Assembly (NCBI GenBank): GCA_902773415.1
Contig: CACYEE010000029.1
Location: forward strand, 1-29,180
DNA length: 29,180 nt
Source: an uncultured Actinomyces sp.
GTDB taxonomy: Bacteria > Actinomycetota > Actinomycetes > Actinomycetales > Actinomycetaceae
Reading direction: 5' to 3'
The position numbers and the translations under genes were made by a program. Each line of letters begins with the position of its first letter. Positions within the stretch are counted from its first letter, which is position 1. The notes under the pieces are model-generated. The model did no database searches. It worked only from the letters and a program-made list of their open reading frames with translations, and was not told the DNA's origin. Of this stretch, positions 18,198-26,000 are shown one piece after another.

Positions 18198-19169
18198 ATG
18201 CAGCTCTCACCAGACCTCGGGGTCTTCTGGCGCGGCGGAGACACCGTCCAGATCGGCTTCGACCCGCGCATCCAAATGATCTTTTCCGGCCTCTCCCACG
18301 GCGAACAGCTCCTCGTCTCCGAGCTCACGCGCCCGCACACCGACGCCGACCTCGACATCGCAGCCAAGGAACACGGAGTAACCCCCTCCCGGCTCTCCGA
18401 CATCATCGGAATGCTCCGCTCGGCCGGCCTCCTCGTCGACGCCGCCTCCAACCCCGCCGCAATCGCCAGACGGTCACGCACGGTCTCCTGGAACCCCGAC
18501 CGCTCCCGGAACCACATTTCGATCACGCGGCTCGACCCGCTCGGCACCGCCATCGGCCTTGCCCTCGTCCACGCCGGAATCGGAACCGTCACCAGCCCCG
18601 ACACCACCCCGACCAGCCCCGACGACGCCCCCGAACTGCGCACCGAATCCCTCGGGCTGCCCAGAAACGACGCCTTCGCCCGAGCCGCCCGAAACGTCAG
18701 GCCCGCCACGGAACACGCCGCCGGCACGCCCGACTTCGCGATCCTCACCGGCGCATACATCGCAGACCCCTTCGCAGCCGAACCTCTCGCGAAAGACGGA
18801 ATCCCCCACCTGCTCGCATGGACCGAAGACGTCGACGTCTGCATCGGCCCGCTCGTCGAACCAGGGCTCACCTGCTGCTCGCAATGCCTCTACTTCGCCA
18901 ACGCCGACACCCAGGAACTCTGGCCCCTCCTCGCGCCGCAGGCCATCGCCATGTCCTCCCCGGCAATCGCGCAATCGACAGCCATGCTCGCCGCCTCCCT
19001 CGCCGTCCGGGCAGTGCTCGCCTTCCTCGACCGCGGCGGAAACCCGCTCGCCAACCGAGGATGGCGCATCCCGCCGATTCCCGCCATGCCGAGAATCCGC
19101 GAACACCTGCCCTCGCCCCGATGCGGATGCCTGACAACAGCCCTCTCACCCTCGGGCAATCACCTCTAG
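18198..19169 (+). CDS. ThiF-like / cyclodehydratase-like protein (Rv3196-like)
   Basis: A 323-residue protein resembling the actinobacterial 'TOMM leader-binding / ThiF-like' family found next to uvrD2. After a small N-terminal winged-helix-like region (ELTRPHTDADLDIAAKEHGVTPSRLSDIIGMLRSAGLL), residues ~105-130 (RLDPLGTAIGLALVHAGIGTV) look like a degenerate E1/ThiF nucleotide-binding segment without the GxGxxG motif. GPLVEPGLTCCSQCLYFANADT and a terminal RCGC provide likely zinc-binding Cys pairs. ATG at 18198 is chosen because it begins the conserved part; no strong ribosome binding site is visible. No YcaO protein or precursor peptide is encoded nearby, so a thiazole-forming role is unsupported. 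Its 3' end overlaps the end of uvrD2 by 24 bp, tail to tail. Confidence 0.75.
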   Translation: MQLSPDLGVFWRGGDTVQIGFDPRIQMIFSGLSHGEQLLVSELTRPHTDADLDIAAKEHGVTPSRLSDIIGMLRSAGLLVDAASNPAAIARRSRTVSWNPDRSRNHISITRLDPLGTAIGLALVHAGIGTVTSPDTTPTSPDDAPELRTESLGLPRNDAFARAARNVRPATEHAAGTPDFAILTGAYIADPFAAEPLAKDGIPHLLAWTEDVDVCIGPLVEPGLTCCSQCLYFANADTQELWPLLAPQAIAMSSPAIAQSTAMLAASLAVRAVLAFLDRGGNPLANRGWRIPPIPAMPRIREHLPSPRCGCLTTALSPSGNHL

Positions 19170-21140
19170 GACATCCTCGCCCCACTGGATGACGCGCTTC
19201 TGGCCGATGCCGCGAATCCTGGAAAGCTGGGCAAGCGTCTGCGGCCTGGAAACCGCAAGATCGCGCAGCGCCGCATCGGGAAAAATCGTGTACGCCGGCT
19301 TGCCCAGCTCCTTCGCCTTCGCCCTGCGCCACTCCTGAAGGGAACGAAGCAGCGGAACGTCGTCAGGATAGTCGCGCGCAAAGTCCTGCTTCGCCTGCCT
19401 GGCCCTCTGCCGGTAGGAAGTGGCGCGCGAACGCTTCGACTCCGCCTGGGGCCAGACATCGGCGAGAAAGCCCGACCGCTTCTGGGCACGCTTCCCGTTC
19501 GACTTCGCATACGACACGACAAGCCGCTGGCGGGCGCGGGTGATGCCGACATACAGAAGCCGTCGCTCCTCCTCCTTCTGGTCGGGCGTCGTCGCATAGC
19601 TCAACGGCATGAGCCCCTCGTGCATCCCGGCAAGAAACACGGCATCCCACTCCAGGCCCTTCGCCGCATGAAGCGTGGAAAGGGTCACTTCGTCGGTTTC
19701 CGGCGGATTCTCGTCGCCCGCACGACCCTCAAGATCGCGAACGAAATCCCTCAAGGACACCTCGCGCCTGGCCTCCGTGCGCACCGCAAGCCGATGCAGC
19801 GCGTCGAGCGAATCCCAGCGCTCGCGCTGCACTCCGGCACGCTGAGGCGCCTTCTGCGTCCACCCGAGCTGGCGAAGAACCGCCCCCACGTTGCCCGACA
19901 GCGAGCCCGAAGGCTCCGACCGGGCCGCCATCGACAGGCTTGCCATCGCCTCGCGCACCTCCTTGCGCCGAAAGATGCCGACACCTCCGGCAACGCGATA
20001 GGGAATCGACGCCTCGCGCAGCGCGCCCTCGAAAACCGCCGACTGGCCATTGACCCGATACAGAATCGCCATCTCCGAAAACGGCAGGCCCTCGCGGGCA
20101 AGAATCCCGATGCGGCGGGCAATGTCCTTCGCCTCCGCCTCGTCGTCCCCGTGCTCGCGGAACTCGACAGGGAAGGACGAAGGAAGCTGCGAGACAAGCC
20201 GCACCGCGCCGCCGGCCCCGTTCCCCGAACCGATCACGGCATTGGCGGCATTCACGATCTGCGGCGTCGAACGGTAATCGCGAACAAGCTCGACGACCGT
20301 CGCCCCCGGAAACTCCTTCGGGAACTCCCTCAGGAAACGCGAAGTCGCCCCCGCAAAGGAATAGATGGTCTGGGCGGCATCCCCCACCACGCACAGCTCC
20401 TTCGAGCCGCCCAGCCACAGCTGGAGAAGCCGATGCTGAAGAGGAGAGACATCCTGGTACTCGTCGACCACCAGATGCCGGTACTGCGCCCGAACCCTCG
20501 CCCCGACCTTCGGATTGTCGAGAAGGATCCCGACCAGCAGAAGAAGCGCATCCGAAAAATCCATGCTGCCCTTTTCCAGCTTGACCTTCTCGTAGGCCTC
20601 CATCAGCTCGGCCACGCGGCCCGCCTCGACGCCCGCAATCTCCCCGCGGCCCTCCCGAGCCGCCCGAAGCTCGTAGTTCTCGGGAGCGACAAGAAACGAC
20701 TTCGCCCACGAAATCTCCGTATTCAGGTCCGAAATCGTCGATTCGTCGCCCGGAAGGCCAATCCTTCGTGCCGCCTCGCGGACAAAAGGCCGCGTCGCAT
20801 CCGAAACCCGAGGCATGGGGCCGCCCACCGTCGCCCCCCAGAAATAGCCAAGCTGGGACAATGCCGCGGAATGGAACGTCCGCGCCTGGGCCCCCGGCAC
20901 GCCAAGATCGCGCAGCCGCTCGCGCAGCTCGCCCGCCGCCTTCTTCGTAAAGGTCAGCGCCAAAAGATTCTGCGGAGCAAAAGCCCCGGACAGCGCCCCG
21001 TAGGCAATACGGTACGTAATGGCACGGGTCTTGCCCGTACCCGCGCCCGCCCGCACGCACACGGGTCCCGACAAGGCACAAGCCACCTTCCGCTGCTCGG
21101 GATCGAGACGGTCGAGCAACTCCTGGGCCGACAACGCCAT
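19146..21140 (-). CDS. uvrD2: UvrD2-type superfamily 1 ATP-dependent DNA helicase with HRDC domain
   Basis: A 664-residue 3'-5' DNA helicase of the UvrD/Rep class for DNA repair. Motifs in order: GAGTGKT (Walker A, K37), LALTFTKKAA, ARTFHS, VVDEYQDVSPLQ (Walker B), VVGDAAQTIYSFAGA, VELVRDYRST, STLHAAKGLEWDAVFLAGMHEGLMPL, and EEERRLLYVGITRARQRLVVSYA (motif VI). The last ~75 residues form an HRDC domain (DAALRDLAVSRPQTLAQLSRIRGIGQKR). The tetracysteine linker reported for mycobacterial UvrD2 is not seen: there is no Cys between motif VI and the HRDC domain. ATG at 21140 is chosen because AGGAGG lies five bases upstream; the GTG at 21146 overlaps that site. nudC lies 115 bp upstream on the same strand. 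Confidence 0.92.
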   Translation of the reverse strand: MALSAQELLDRLDPEQRKVACALSGPVCVRAGAGTGKTRAITYRIAYGALSGAFAPQNLLALTFTKKAAGELRERLRDLGVPGAQARTFHSAALSQLGYFWGATVGGPMPRVSDATRPFVREAARRIGLPGDESTISDLNTEISWAKSFLVAPENYELRAAREGRGEIAGVEAGRVAELMEAYEKVKLEKGSMDFSDALLLLVGILLDNPKVGARVRAQYRHLVVDEYQDVSPLQHRLLQLWLGGSKELCVVGDAAQTIYSFAGATSRFLREFPKEFPGATVVELVRDYRSTPQIVNAANAVIGSGNGAGGAVRLVSQLPSSFPVEFREHGDDEAEAKDIARRIGILAREGLPFSEMAILYRVNGQSAVFEGALREASIPYRVAGGVGIFRRKEVREAMASLSMAARSEPSGSLSGNVGAVLRQLGWTQKAPQRAGVQRERWDSLDALHRLAVRTEARREVSLRDFVRDLEGRAGDENPPETDEVTLSTLHAAKGLEWDAVFLAGMHEGLMPLSYATTPDQKEEERRLLYVGITRARQRLVVSYAKSNGKRAQKRSGFLADVWPQAESKRSRATSYRQRARQAKQDFARDYPDDVPLLRSLQEWRRAKAKELGKPAYTIFPDAALRDLAVSRPQTLAQLSRIRGIGQKRVIQWGEDVLEVIARG

Positions 21141-21145
21141 AGGCA

Positions 21146-21151
21146 CCTCCT
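21146..21151 (-). promoter_or_regulatory. Ribosome binding site of uvrD2
   Basis: AGGAGG is placed five bases before the ATG at 21140. It overlaps the upstream GTG, so the ATG is the functional start. Confidence 0.75.
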
Positions 21152-21255
21152 TCGTTCAGGCCTACAGCGTAACGCCGACACACGCTCCGAGAGAAAAGCG
21201 GGGATTTTTCCGCACGGCGGATGCCGGGGCCGGCAGCGCGAACACGACGGCGCGC

Positions 21256-22182
21256 CTAGCGTTCCATGACCTCCTCGACCGATTCCCCAAGCCAGTCGAC
21301 AATCAGGGCATTGGCCACGGACTCGCGCGGAGGAATCGTCAGCTTTCCGCGCCGCAGCTCCGCTTTCAGCTCCTCGCGCGAGAAGAAGCGCGCGTCGGCC
21401 ATCTCGATGCCGTCGATCCGAAGGTCCTCTTCCTTCGTCGACGTCCACGCCCGATACGCGATCATGAGCGAACGCGGGAAGGGCCACGGCTGCGTGCCGA
21501 AATACTCGACGCGATCGACGACGGCGCGGGTCTCCTCGAACGTCTCGCGCCGCACCGCCGCCTCCGCCGACTCTCCGGCCTCCACAAAACCCGACAGCAC
21601 CGAATAGCGCCGCGCCGCCCACTGCGGATTATGGGCGAGAAGAAGCCGGTCCTCCGCGTCGCGAATCGCCATGATCGCCGCCGGATCGGTCCGCGGAAAA
21701 TGCTGGTGGCCGTTCTCGCACTGCGCCTGCCAGCCCGACGGATGGATCGCGATCGGATTGCCGCACACCGAACAGAACCTCACCTTCCGGATCCACTGGT
21801 GAATCGAAATCGCCATCACCGCAAGCTGCGACTCGTCCGGCGACCACTCGTGCGCCCAGTACTGCAAGGGCCTCATCATCGGGGTTCCCGCAGGCTTGAC
21901 ATCGGTATCGGGCAGAATCTCCGAGACATCGCACGCGAAAAACGGCGTGCCGTCGACCCGGCCCAGGTACACGGCCTCGCGCGAATTCCACTCGCGGGCC
22001 CTCTTCGCGCCCAGCTTCAACAGCGTGCCCGCATCCTCCGGATCGACCGCAACGGCGTTTTCCGCGCACAGGATGAAACGCGCATCTGCCGAACGGCGCG
22101 CCGCGCCAAGCGCAACAGGATCGTTGCGCGTAATCTCGTCACGGTCGATGTTCCCCCGTGCGAGAACGAACTGAGACTCCAT
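21256..22182 (-). CDS. nudC: NADH pyrophosphatase / NAD-decapping Nudix hydrolase
   Basis: A 308-residue enzyme that hydrolyses NADH to NMNH and AMP and, in characterised homologues, can remove NAD caps from RNA. It has a zinc ribbon (FCSVCGNP to QAQCENGHQHFPR; three Cys plus a possible His), the FPRTDPAAIMAI strand, a Nudix box at about 198-220 (GFVEAGE, RETFEE) and the QPWPFPRSLM motif at about 231-240 that marks the NudC subgroup. REXXEE glutamates are intact, but the Gly near the end of the box is Arg (EETRAV) and the usual S of SQPWPFP is T. ATG at 22182 has GGGAGG about nine bases upstream. It is likely transcribed with uvrD2 and divergently from glgX. Confidence 0.9.
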   Translation of the reverse strand: MESQFVLARGNIDRDEITRNDPVALGAARRSADARFILCAENAVAVDPEDAGTLLKLGAKRAREWNSREAVYLGRVDGTPFFACDVSEILPDTDVKPAGTPMMRPLQYWAHEWSPDESQLAVMAISIHQWIRKVRFCSVCGNPIAIHPSGWQAQCENGHQHFPRTDPAAIMAIRDAEDRLLLAHNPQWAARRYSVLSGFVEAGESAEAAVRRETFEETRAVVDRVEYFGTQPWPFPRSLMIAYRAWTSTKEEDLRIDGIEMADARFFSREELKAELRRGKLTIPPRESVANALIVDWLGESVEEVMER

Positions 22183-22246
22183 GTCGGCTCCCTCCCACGT
22201 GGCGCTTCACGCACCGGTTCTTCTCAAGCGTCGCGCCCTTACCTGA

Positions 22247-22261
22247 GATAATAGCCTCGTG
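22247..22261 (+). promoter_or_regulatory. -10-like box abutting the glgX GTG (leaderless start)
   Basis: GATAAT (22247-22252) lies six bases before GTG at 22259, so initiation would fall on or next to the start codon. No Shine-Dalgarno sequence is present in the preceding 20 bases. I did not find a convincing -35 box. Confidence 0.5.
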
Positions 22262-24478
22262 AAGCACACTTCCCACCCTGTTTCGCCACCCATTTACGAC
22301 GCGGTTCCCGCCGACCCCACCGTCGCGCGTCCCGTCGTCCTCGGAGCGCACGCCGCCGGAAACGGCGTGGACTTCGCGCTGCGCGCCCCGAACGCAAGCC
22401 ACGTCCTCCTGTGCCTCATCGACGACGGGCCCGACGGCTCCATCGTCGAACGACGCTACGAACTCGCCCGCCAAATCGAATTCTGGTCCGGCCATGTCGC
22501 CGGAATCGGCGAAGGCCAGCGCTACGCCTACCGCGTCGAAGGAGCATGGGCCCCCGAAGCGGGCATGGTCTTCAACCCGAACAAGCTCACGCTCGACCCC
22601 TACGCCCGGGCCGTCACCGGAGCGCCCGTTCTCGGCCCCGAACTCTACGGCCACGCCGTCGGCGACGACCTGCGCCCCAGCGCGCACCCCTTCGCCAAAA
22701 GCGAGCTCGACTCCGCCCGGTCCATGTGCTACGGCGTCATCCTCGGCGACGACACGCGCGAGATACGCCACCCCTACACGCTGCGCCGCCAGACCATCCT
22801 CTACGAAGCGCACGTCAAGGGCTTCACGCAGCTGCACCCCGACGTGCCCGAAGCCGAACGCGGCACCTACAAGGGCATGGCCCATCCCGCCGTCATCGAC
22901 TACATCCGCGACCTTGGCGTCACCGCCGTCGAACTGCTGCCCATCCATGCGAAGATGAACGAGCCCTTCCTCGAATCCAAGGGCCTGACGAACTACTGGG
23001 GGTACAACACCCTCGCCTTCTTCGCGCCCGAACCCTCCTACGCGACCGCAGCCGCACGGCAAGCCGGGCCGAAAGCCGTCGTCGACGAAGTGAAGGCCAT
23101 GATCGACGCCTACCACGAAGCCGGCCTCGAAATCGTGCTCGACGTCGTCTACAACCACACGTGCGAAGGCGGAATCGACGGGCCGACCGTCTCCTTCAGG
23201 GGAATCGACCAGTCCTCCTACTACATGAGCGACCAGCACAACCCCTCGCGCTACCTCGACACCACCGGATGCGGAAACTCCCTCGACTTCCGCCGCCAGA
23301 CCGTGATCCGAATGGTCCTCGACTCGCTGCGGTACTGGGTCACGCAAATCGGCGTCGACGGCTTCCGCTTCGATCTCGCCGCCACGCTCGGCCGCAACGG
23401 CGAACACTTCGACCCGCACCACCCTTTTTACATGGCCCTCGTTTCCGATCCCGTCCTCCAGCACGTCAAGCTCATCAACGAACCCTGGGACGTCGGACCG
23501 ATGGGCTGGCAGACCGGAAACTTCCCCGGCCCCACCTGCGACTGGAACGACCACTTCCGCAACACGGTCCGCCGCTTCTGGGTCACTGGCCCGCGAGCCT
23601 TCCACGAAGGCCGTTCCGCCACCGACATGCGCGACTTCGCCACCCGGCTCGCCGGCTCCGCGGACCTCTTCGGCAGGGGCCGCACCCCCGGCGGGCGGGG
23701 ACCCGTCTCCTCCATCAACTTCGTGACCGCCCACGACGGATTCACCCTCCACGACCTCGTGTCCTACAACCACAAGCACAACGAAGCCAACCTTGAGGAC
23801 AACCGCGACGGCTCGTCCCACAACCTCTCCTGGAACCACGGCTACGAAGGAATCTACGCGGCCGACACTCCCGCCCCGTCCACCGTATCGACCGCGCGGC
23901 GGCGCACCATGCGCAACCTTTTGGGCACTCTCATCCTCTCCGCAGGCACGCCCATGATTCTTGCCGGCGACGAAATCGGGCGTTCCCAAGGAGGCAACAA
24001 CAACTCCTACTGCCAGGACAGCCCCATCTCATGGACGAACTGGGAGCTTCAGGACTGGCAACGCAACCAGCACGACACCGTTCGCTACCTTCTCGCCCAG
24101 CGCCGCGACAATCCCGTGCTGCGCCCCCACTTCTTCTATACGCACGAAACCGAGCCTTCCGATCCGGTTCCGCAACTCGTCTGGTACGACGCCTTCGGAT
24201 ACCAGATGCCCGACTGGTGCTGGTTCGACCCGAACTATCCGATCCTCCAGATGCTGCGAAGCGGCGGGGGCACAGGAGGGCGCGACGCTCTCATCATCTT
24301 CAACCGTTCCCTCGACTCGCAGGCCGTCACCCTTCCCGAGGGGCGCGAGGATACCTTCGAGCTCGTCTGGGATTCGGCGTGGGAACGCCCGCTCGACATC
24401 CGGGAGGACTATGCGCCCGGGGCCCGGACGCGGCTCGGACCGACTTCGATGCGGCTGTACCTGACGAATCCTGCCTGA
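22259..24478 (+). CDS. glgX: Glycogen debranching enzyme GlgX (GH13)
   Basis: A 739-residue debranching enzyme that hydrolyses alpha-1,6 branches of phosphorylase-limited glycogen in the cytoplasm. An N-terminal carbohydrate-binding-type domain (to ~170; FALRAPNASHVLLCLID) precedes the GH13 barrel. The four conserved regions are visible: DVVYNHT (D295, H300), GVDGFRFDLA (R370 and nucleophile D372), LINEPWD (acid/base E408) and NFVTAHDG (H492, D493). GDEIGRSQGGNNNSYCQD near 575 is typical of GlgX/TreX. The C-terminal beta domain ends with LGPTSMRLYL. The GTG start has a -10-like box six bases upstream and no ribosome binding site, suggesting a leaderless transcript. It runs toward the LacI-family gene, with 148 bp between the two stop codons. 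Confidence 0.93.
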   Translation: MKHTSHPVSPPIYDAVPADPTVARPVVLGAHAAGNGVDFALRAPNASHVLLCLIDDGPDGSIVERRYELARQIEFWSGHVAGIGEGQRYAYRVEGAWAPEAGMVFNPNKLTLDPYARAVTGAPVLGPELYGHAVGDDLRPSAHPFAKSELDSARSMCYGVILGDDTREIRHPYTLRRQTILYEAHVKGFTQLHPDVPEAERGTYKGMAHPAVIDYIRDLGVTAVELLPIHAKMNEPFLESKGLTNYWGYNTLAFFAPEPSYATAAARQAGPKAVVDEVKAMIDAYHEAGLEIVLDVVYNHTCEGGIDGPTVSFRGIDQSSYYMSDQHNPSRYLDTTGCGNSLDFRRQTVIRMVLDSLRYWVTQIGVDGFRFDLAATLGRNGEHFDPHHPFYMALVSDPVLQHVKLINEPWDVGPMGWQTGNFPGPTCDWNDHFRNTVRRFWVTGPRAFHEGRSATDMRDFATRLAGSADLFGRGRTPGGRGPVSSINFVTAHDGFTLHDLVSYNHKHNEANLEDNRDGSSHNLSWNHGYEGIYAADTPAPSTVSTARRRTMRNLLGTLILSAGTPMILAGDEIGRSQGGNNNSYCQDSPISWTNWELQDWQRNQHDTVRYLLAQRRDNPVLRPHFFYTHETEPSDPVPQLVWYDAFGYQMPDWCWFDPNYPILQMLRSGGGTGGRDALIIFNRSLDSQAVTLPEGREDTFELVWDSAWERPLDIREDYAPGARTRLGPTSMRLYLTNPA

Positions 24479-24538
24479 GCGCGGGGCGGGCCGGGCGTGT
24501 GCGGGGCTTGCCAGCCTGCGGCGCTCCGCAACCTGCGT

Positions 24539-24568
24539 CGAGCCGGTCCGCCGATGCGCGTCGGCTCG
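24539..24568. terminator. Possible hairpin between convergent glgX and lacI-family genes
   Basis: Arms CGAGCCG (24539-24545) and CGGCTCG (24562-24568) flank a 16-base loop in the short convergent gap. There is no T run, so it is weak support for bidirectional termination. Confidence 0.3.
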
Positions 24569-24626
24569 TCATGAAACCGGCGGAATCGGCGCTGCCCGTG
24601 AGGAATGCGCGCAAACCGCCCGGGGA

Positions 24627-25631
24627 CTAGAGCGTTCGTCCCGGCAGCACGCTTGTGGGCACGACGACGCGGCGGGCGGCGGGTTCGCGTCCTTCCATGA
24701 GCGCGTCGAGCACGTCGGAGGCTTCGGCGGCGAGCAGTTCGACATTCTGGGCAATCGAGGTAATCGAGAGCAGGGATCGGACGGCGGGCGAGATTCCGTC
24801 GAAGCCGATAAGGCCGACATCGCCAGGAATGCCGAGGCCGAGGATGTCGAGGGCATGGTAGGCGCCGAGGGTTCGTTCGTCGGCAATGGCCCAGACGGAG
24901 TCGAACACGATTCCCTTTGCCGCCGCGTAGCGAAGCGCCTCGCGGCTTTCGGAAACCTGGTCGCCCACGCCGCGCGTGGCGAGGATGCGTTCTTGCGCGA
25001 GTTCGATTCCGGCGGAGGCAAATTCTTCGGCCAATCCGCGCCAGCGGTCGCGGGCGCGGTGGGAGACGCTTGCATGGGTCAGCACGACTGGTTTCGTCTT
25101 GCCGGCCCGCAGGAGTTCCTGGCCGGCGAGGCGGCCCGAATAGTAGTGGTCGGACTGGATCGCGCATACGCCAGGGTGGCCTGGTTCGGCGTCGTTGCAG
25201 TCGATCCACACGTGTTCGACGGCGGGTGCGAGGTGGGCCTTGATGGCGTCGTAGCCGCAGGCGATGAGAATGACGCCGCCGACCTTGCACTCGTAGAAGG
25301 TGTCGAGGACATCCTGGGGCGCATCGAGGCCGCGGGCGAGGGAGCCGAAGATGACCTGGTATCCGCGTGCACGCATGGCGACGCGGATTGCGGTGGCCAG
25401 CGCCATGTAGTACACGGATTCTTCGGTGGCAAGGACGACGCCGATGCGCCTGGCGTCGTTTCCGGCGGGGCGCGGAATCTGGTAGCCGGTGGCCTTGACC
25501 GCGGCGAGCACTTTCGTGCGCGTGGCGGGGGCGACGCGGGAGTCGTTGTTGAGGACGCGCGAGACGGTGGCGGCGGAGACGCCCGCCCGGGCGGCGACGT
25601 CCTGAATCGATACCCTTTTCCGTGCGGCCAT
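24627..25631 (-). CDS. LacI/GalR-family transcriptional regulator of the beta-glucoside operon
   Basis: A 334-residue regulator. The N-terminal helix-turn-helix is canonical for the family (VSIQDVAARAGVSAATVSRVLNND, then R-V-A-P-A-T-R and a hinge helix AAVKATGYQIPRPAG). A periplasmic-binding-protein-like sensor domain follows, with IGVVLATEE, GVILIACG, VWIDCND and ALDILGLGIPGDVGLIGFDGI. ATG at 25631 has GGGAGAAG just upstream. It diverges from the PTS permease gene across 369 bp that contain repeated operator-like motifs, so it probably represses, or less likely activates, the PTS-glucosidase operon in response to a sugar phosphate. The effector is not determinable. Confidence 0.9.
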   Translation of the reverse strand: MAARKRVSIQDVAARAGVSAATVSRVLNNDSRVAPATRTKVLAAVKATGYQIPRPAGNDARRIGVVLATEESVYYMALATAIRVAMRARGYQVIFGSLARGLDAPQDVLDTFYECKVGGVILIACGYDAIKAHLAPAVEHVWIDCNDAEPGHPGVCAIQSDHYYSGRLAGQELLRAGKTKPVVLTHASVSHRARDRWRGLAEEFASAGIELAQERILATRGVGDQVSESREALRYAAAKGIVFDSVWAIADERTLGAYHALDILGLGIPGDVGLIGFDGISPAVRSLLSITSIAQNVELLAAEASDVLDALMEGREPAARRVVVPTSVLPGRTL

Positions 25632-26000
25632 CTTCTTCTCCCTTCGTGCGGCTCGACCACTCTACCGAAGCCTCTGCGCCCCGAACCCTCTGCCTGCCCG
25701 AGCGGGGCCCGAGGCGGTTCCGGTGCGCGGGGCGTTCCCGCGTACGAAGGGGAGCGGCGGGGCAGTGCCGAGCGTTTCTCGCCGTAACGCCGCGCATGCG
25801 CCGCTTTTCCGGCACTATTTTCCAACACTGTTTCTTCATGGAATGCAATGTTGCGCTTCCAATACCCACAACATTACACCATGTGATACACATCTCGCCA
25901 CTATTGCGCATTAAATCGGCAAAAACGCAAATTATTTGCAAATGCAACATTACACTCACAATTGTAAACAAAGCACAGCCAGCATCCAAAGGAGGATCGA
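25632..26000. promoter_or_regulatory. Divergent regulatory region, lacI-family gene / PTS operon
   Basis: 369 bp without a gene; the right half (25800-25990) is strikingly AT-rich for this window. CAACATTACAC occurs exactly at 25869-25879 and 25945-25955 (76 bp apart), and a related inverted copy, GCAATGTTGC, lies at 25845-25854. A perfect palindrome ATTTGCAAAT lies at 25934-25943, ATGTG-ATA-CACAT at 25881-25893 and ACAATTGT at 25958-25965. AAAGGAGGA just before 26001 is a strong ribosome binding site. Confidence 0.65.

Noticed and set aside
18198..19169. Azole-modified peptide (TOMM) biosynthetic cluster
   Set aside because: Only a ThiF-like protein is present, with no YcaO, dehydrogenase or precursor peptide, and it sits in a conserved housekeeping neighbourhood.
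15221..19192. Plus-strand open frame of 1323 codons across four genes
   Set aside because: It crosses genes on both strands and palindromic repeats, and is Arg/Pro/His-rich low complexity. It is a shadow.
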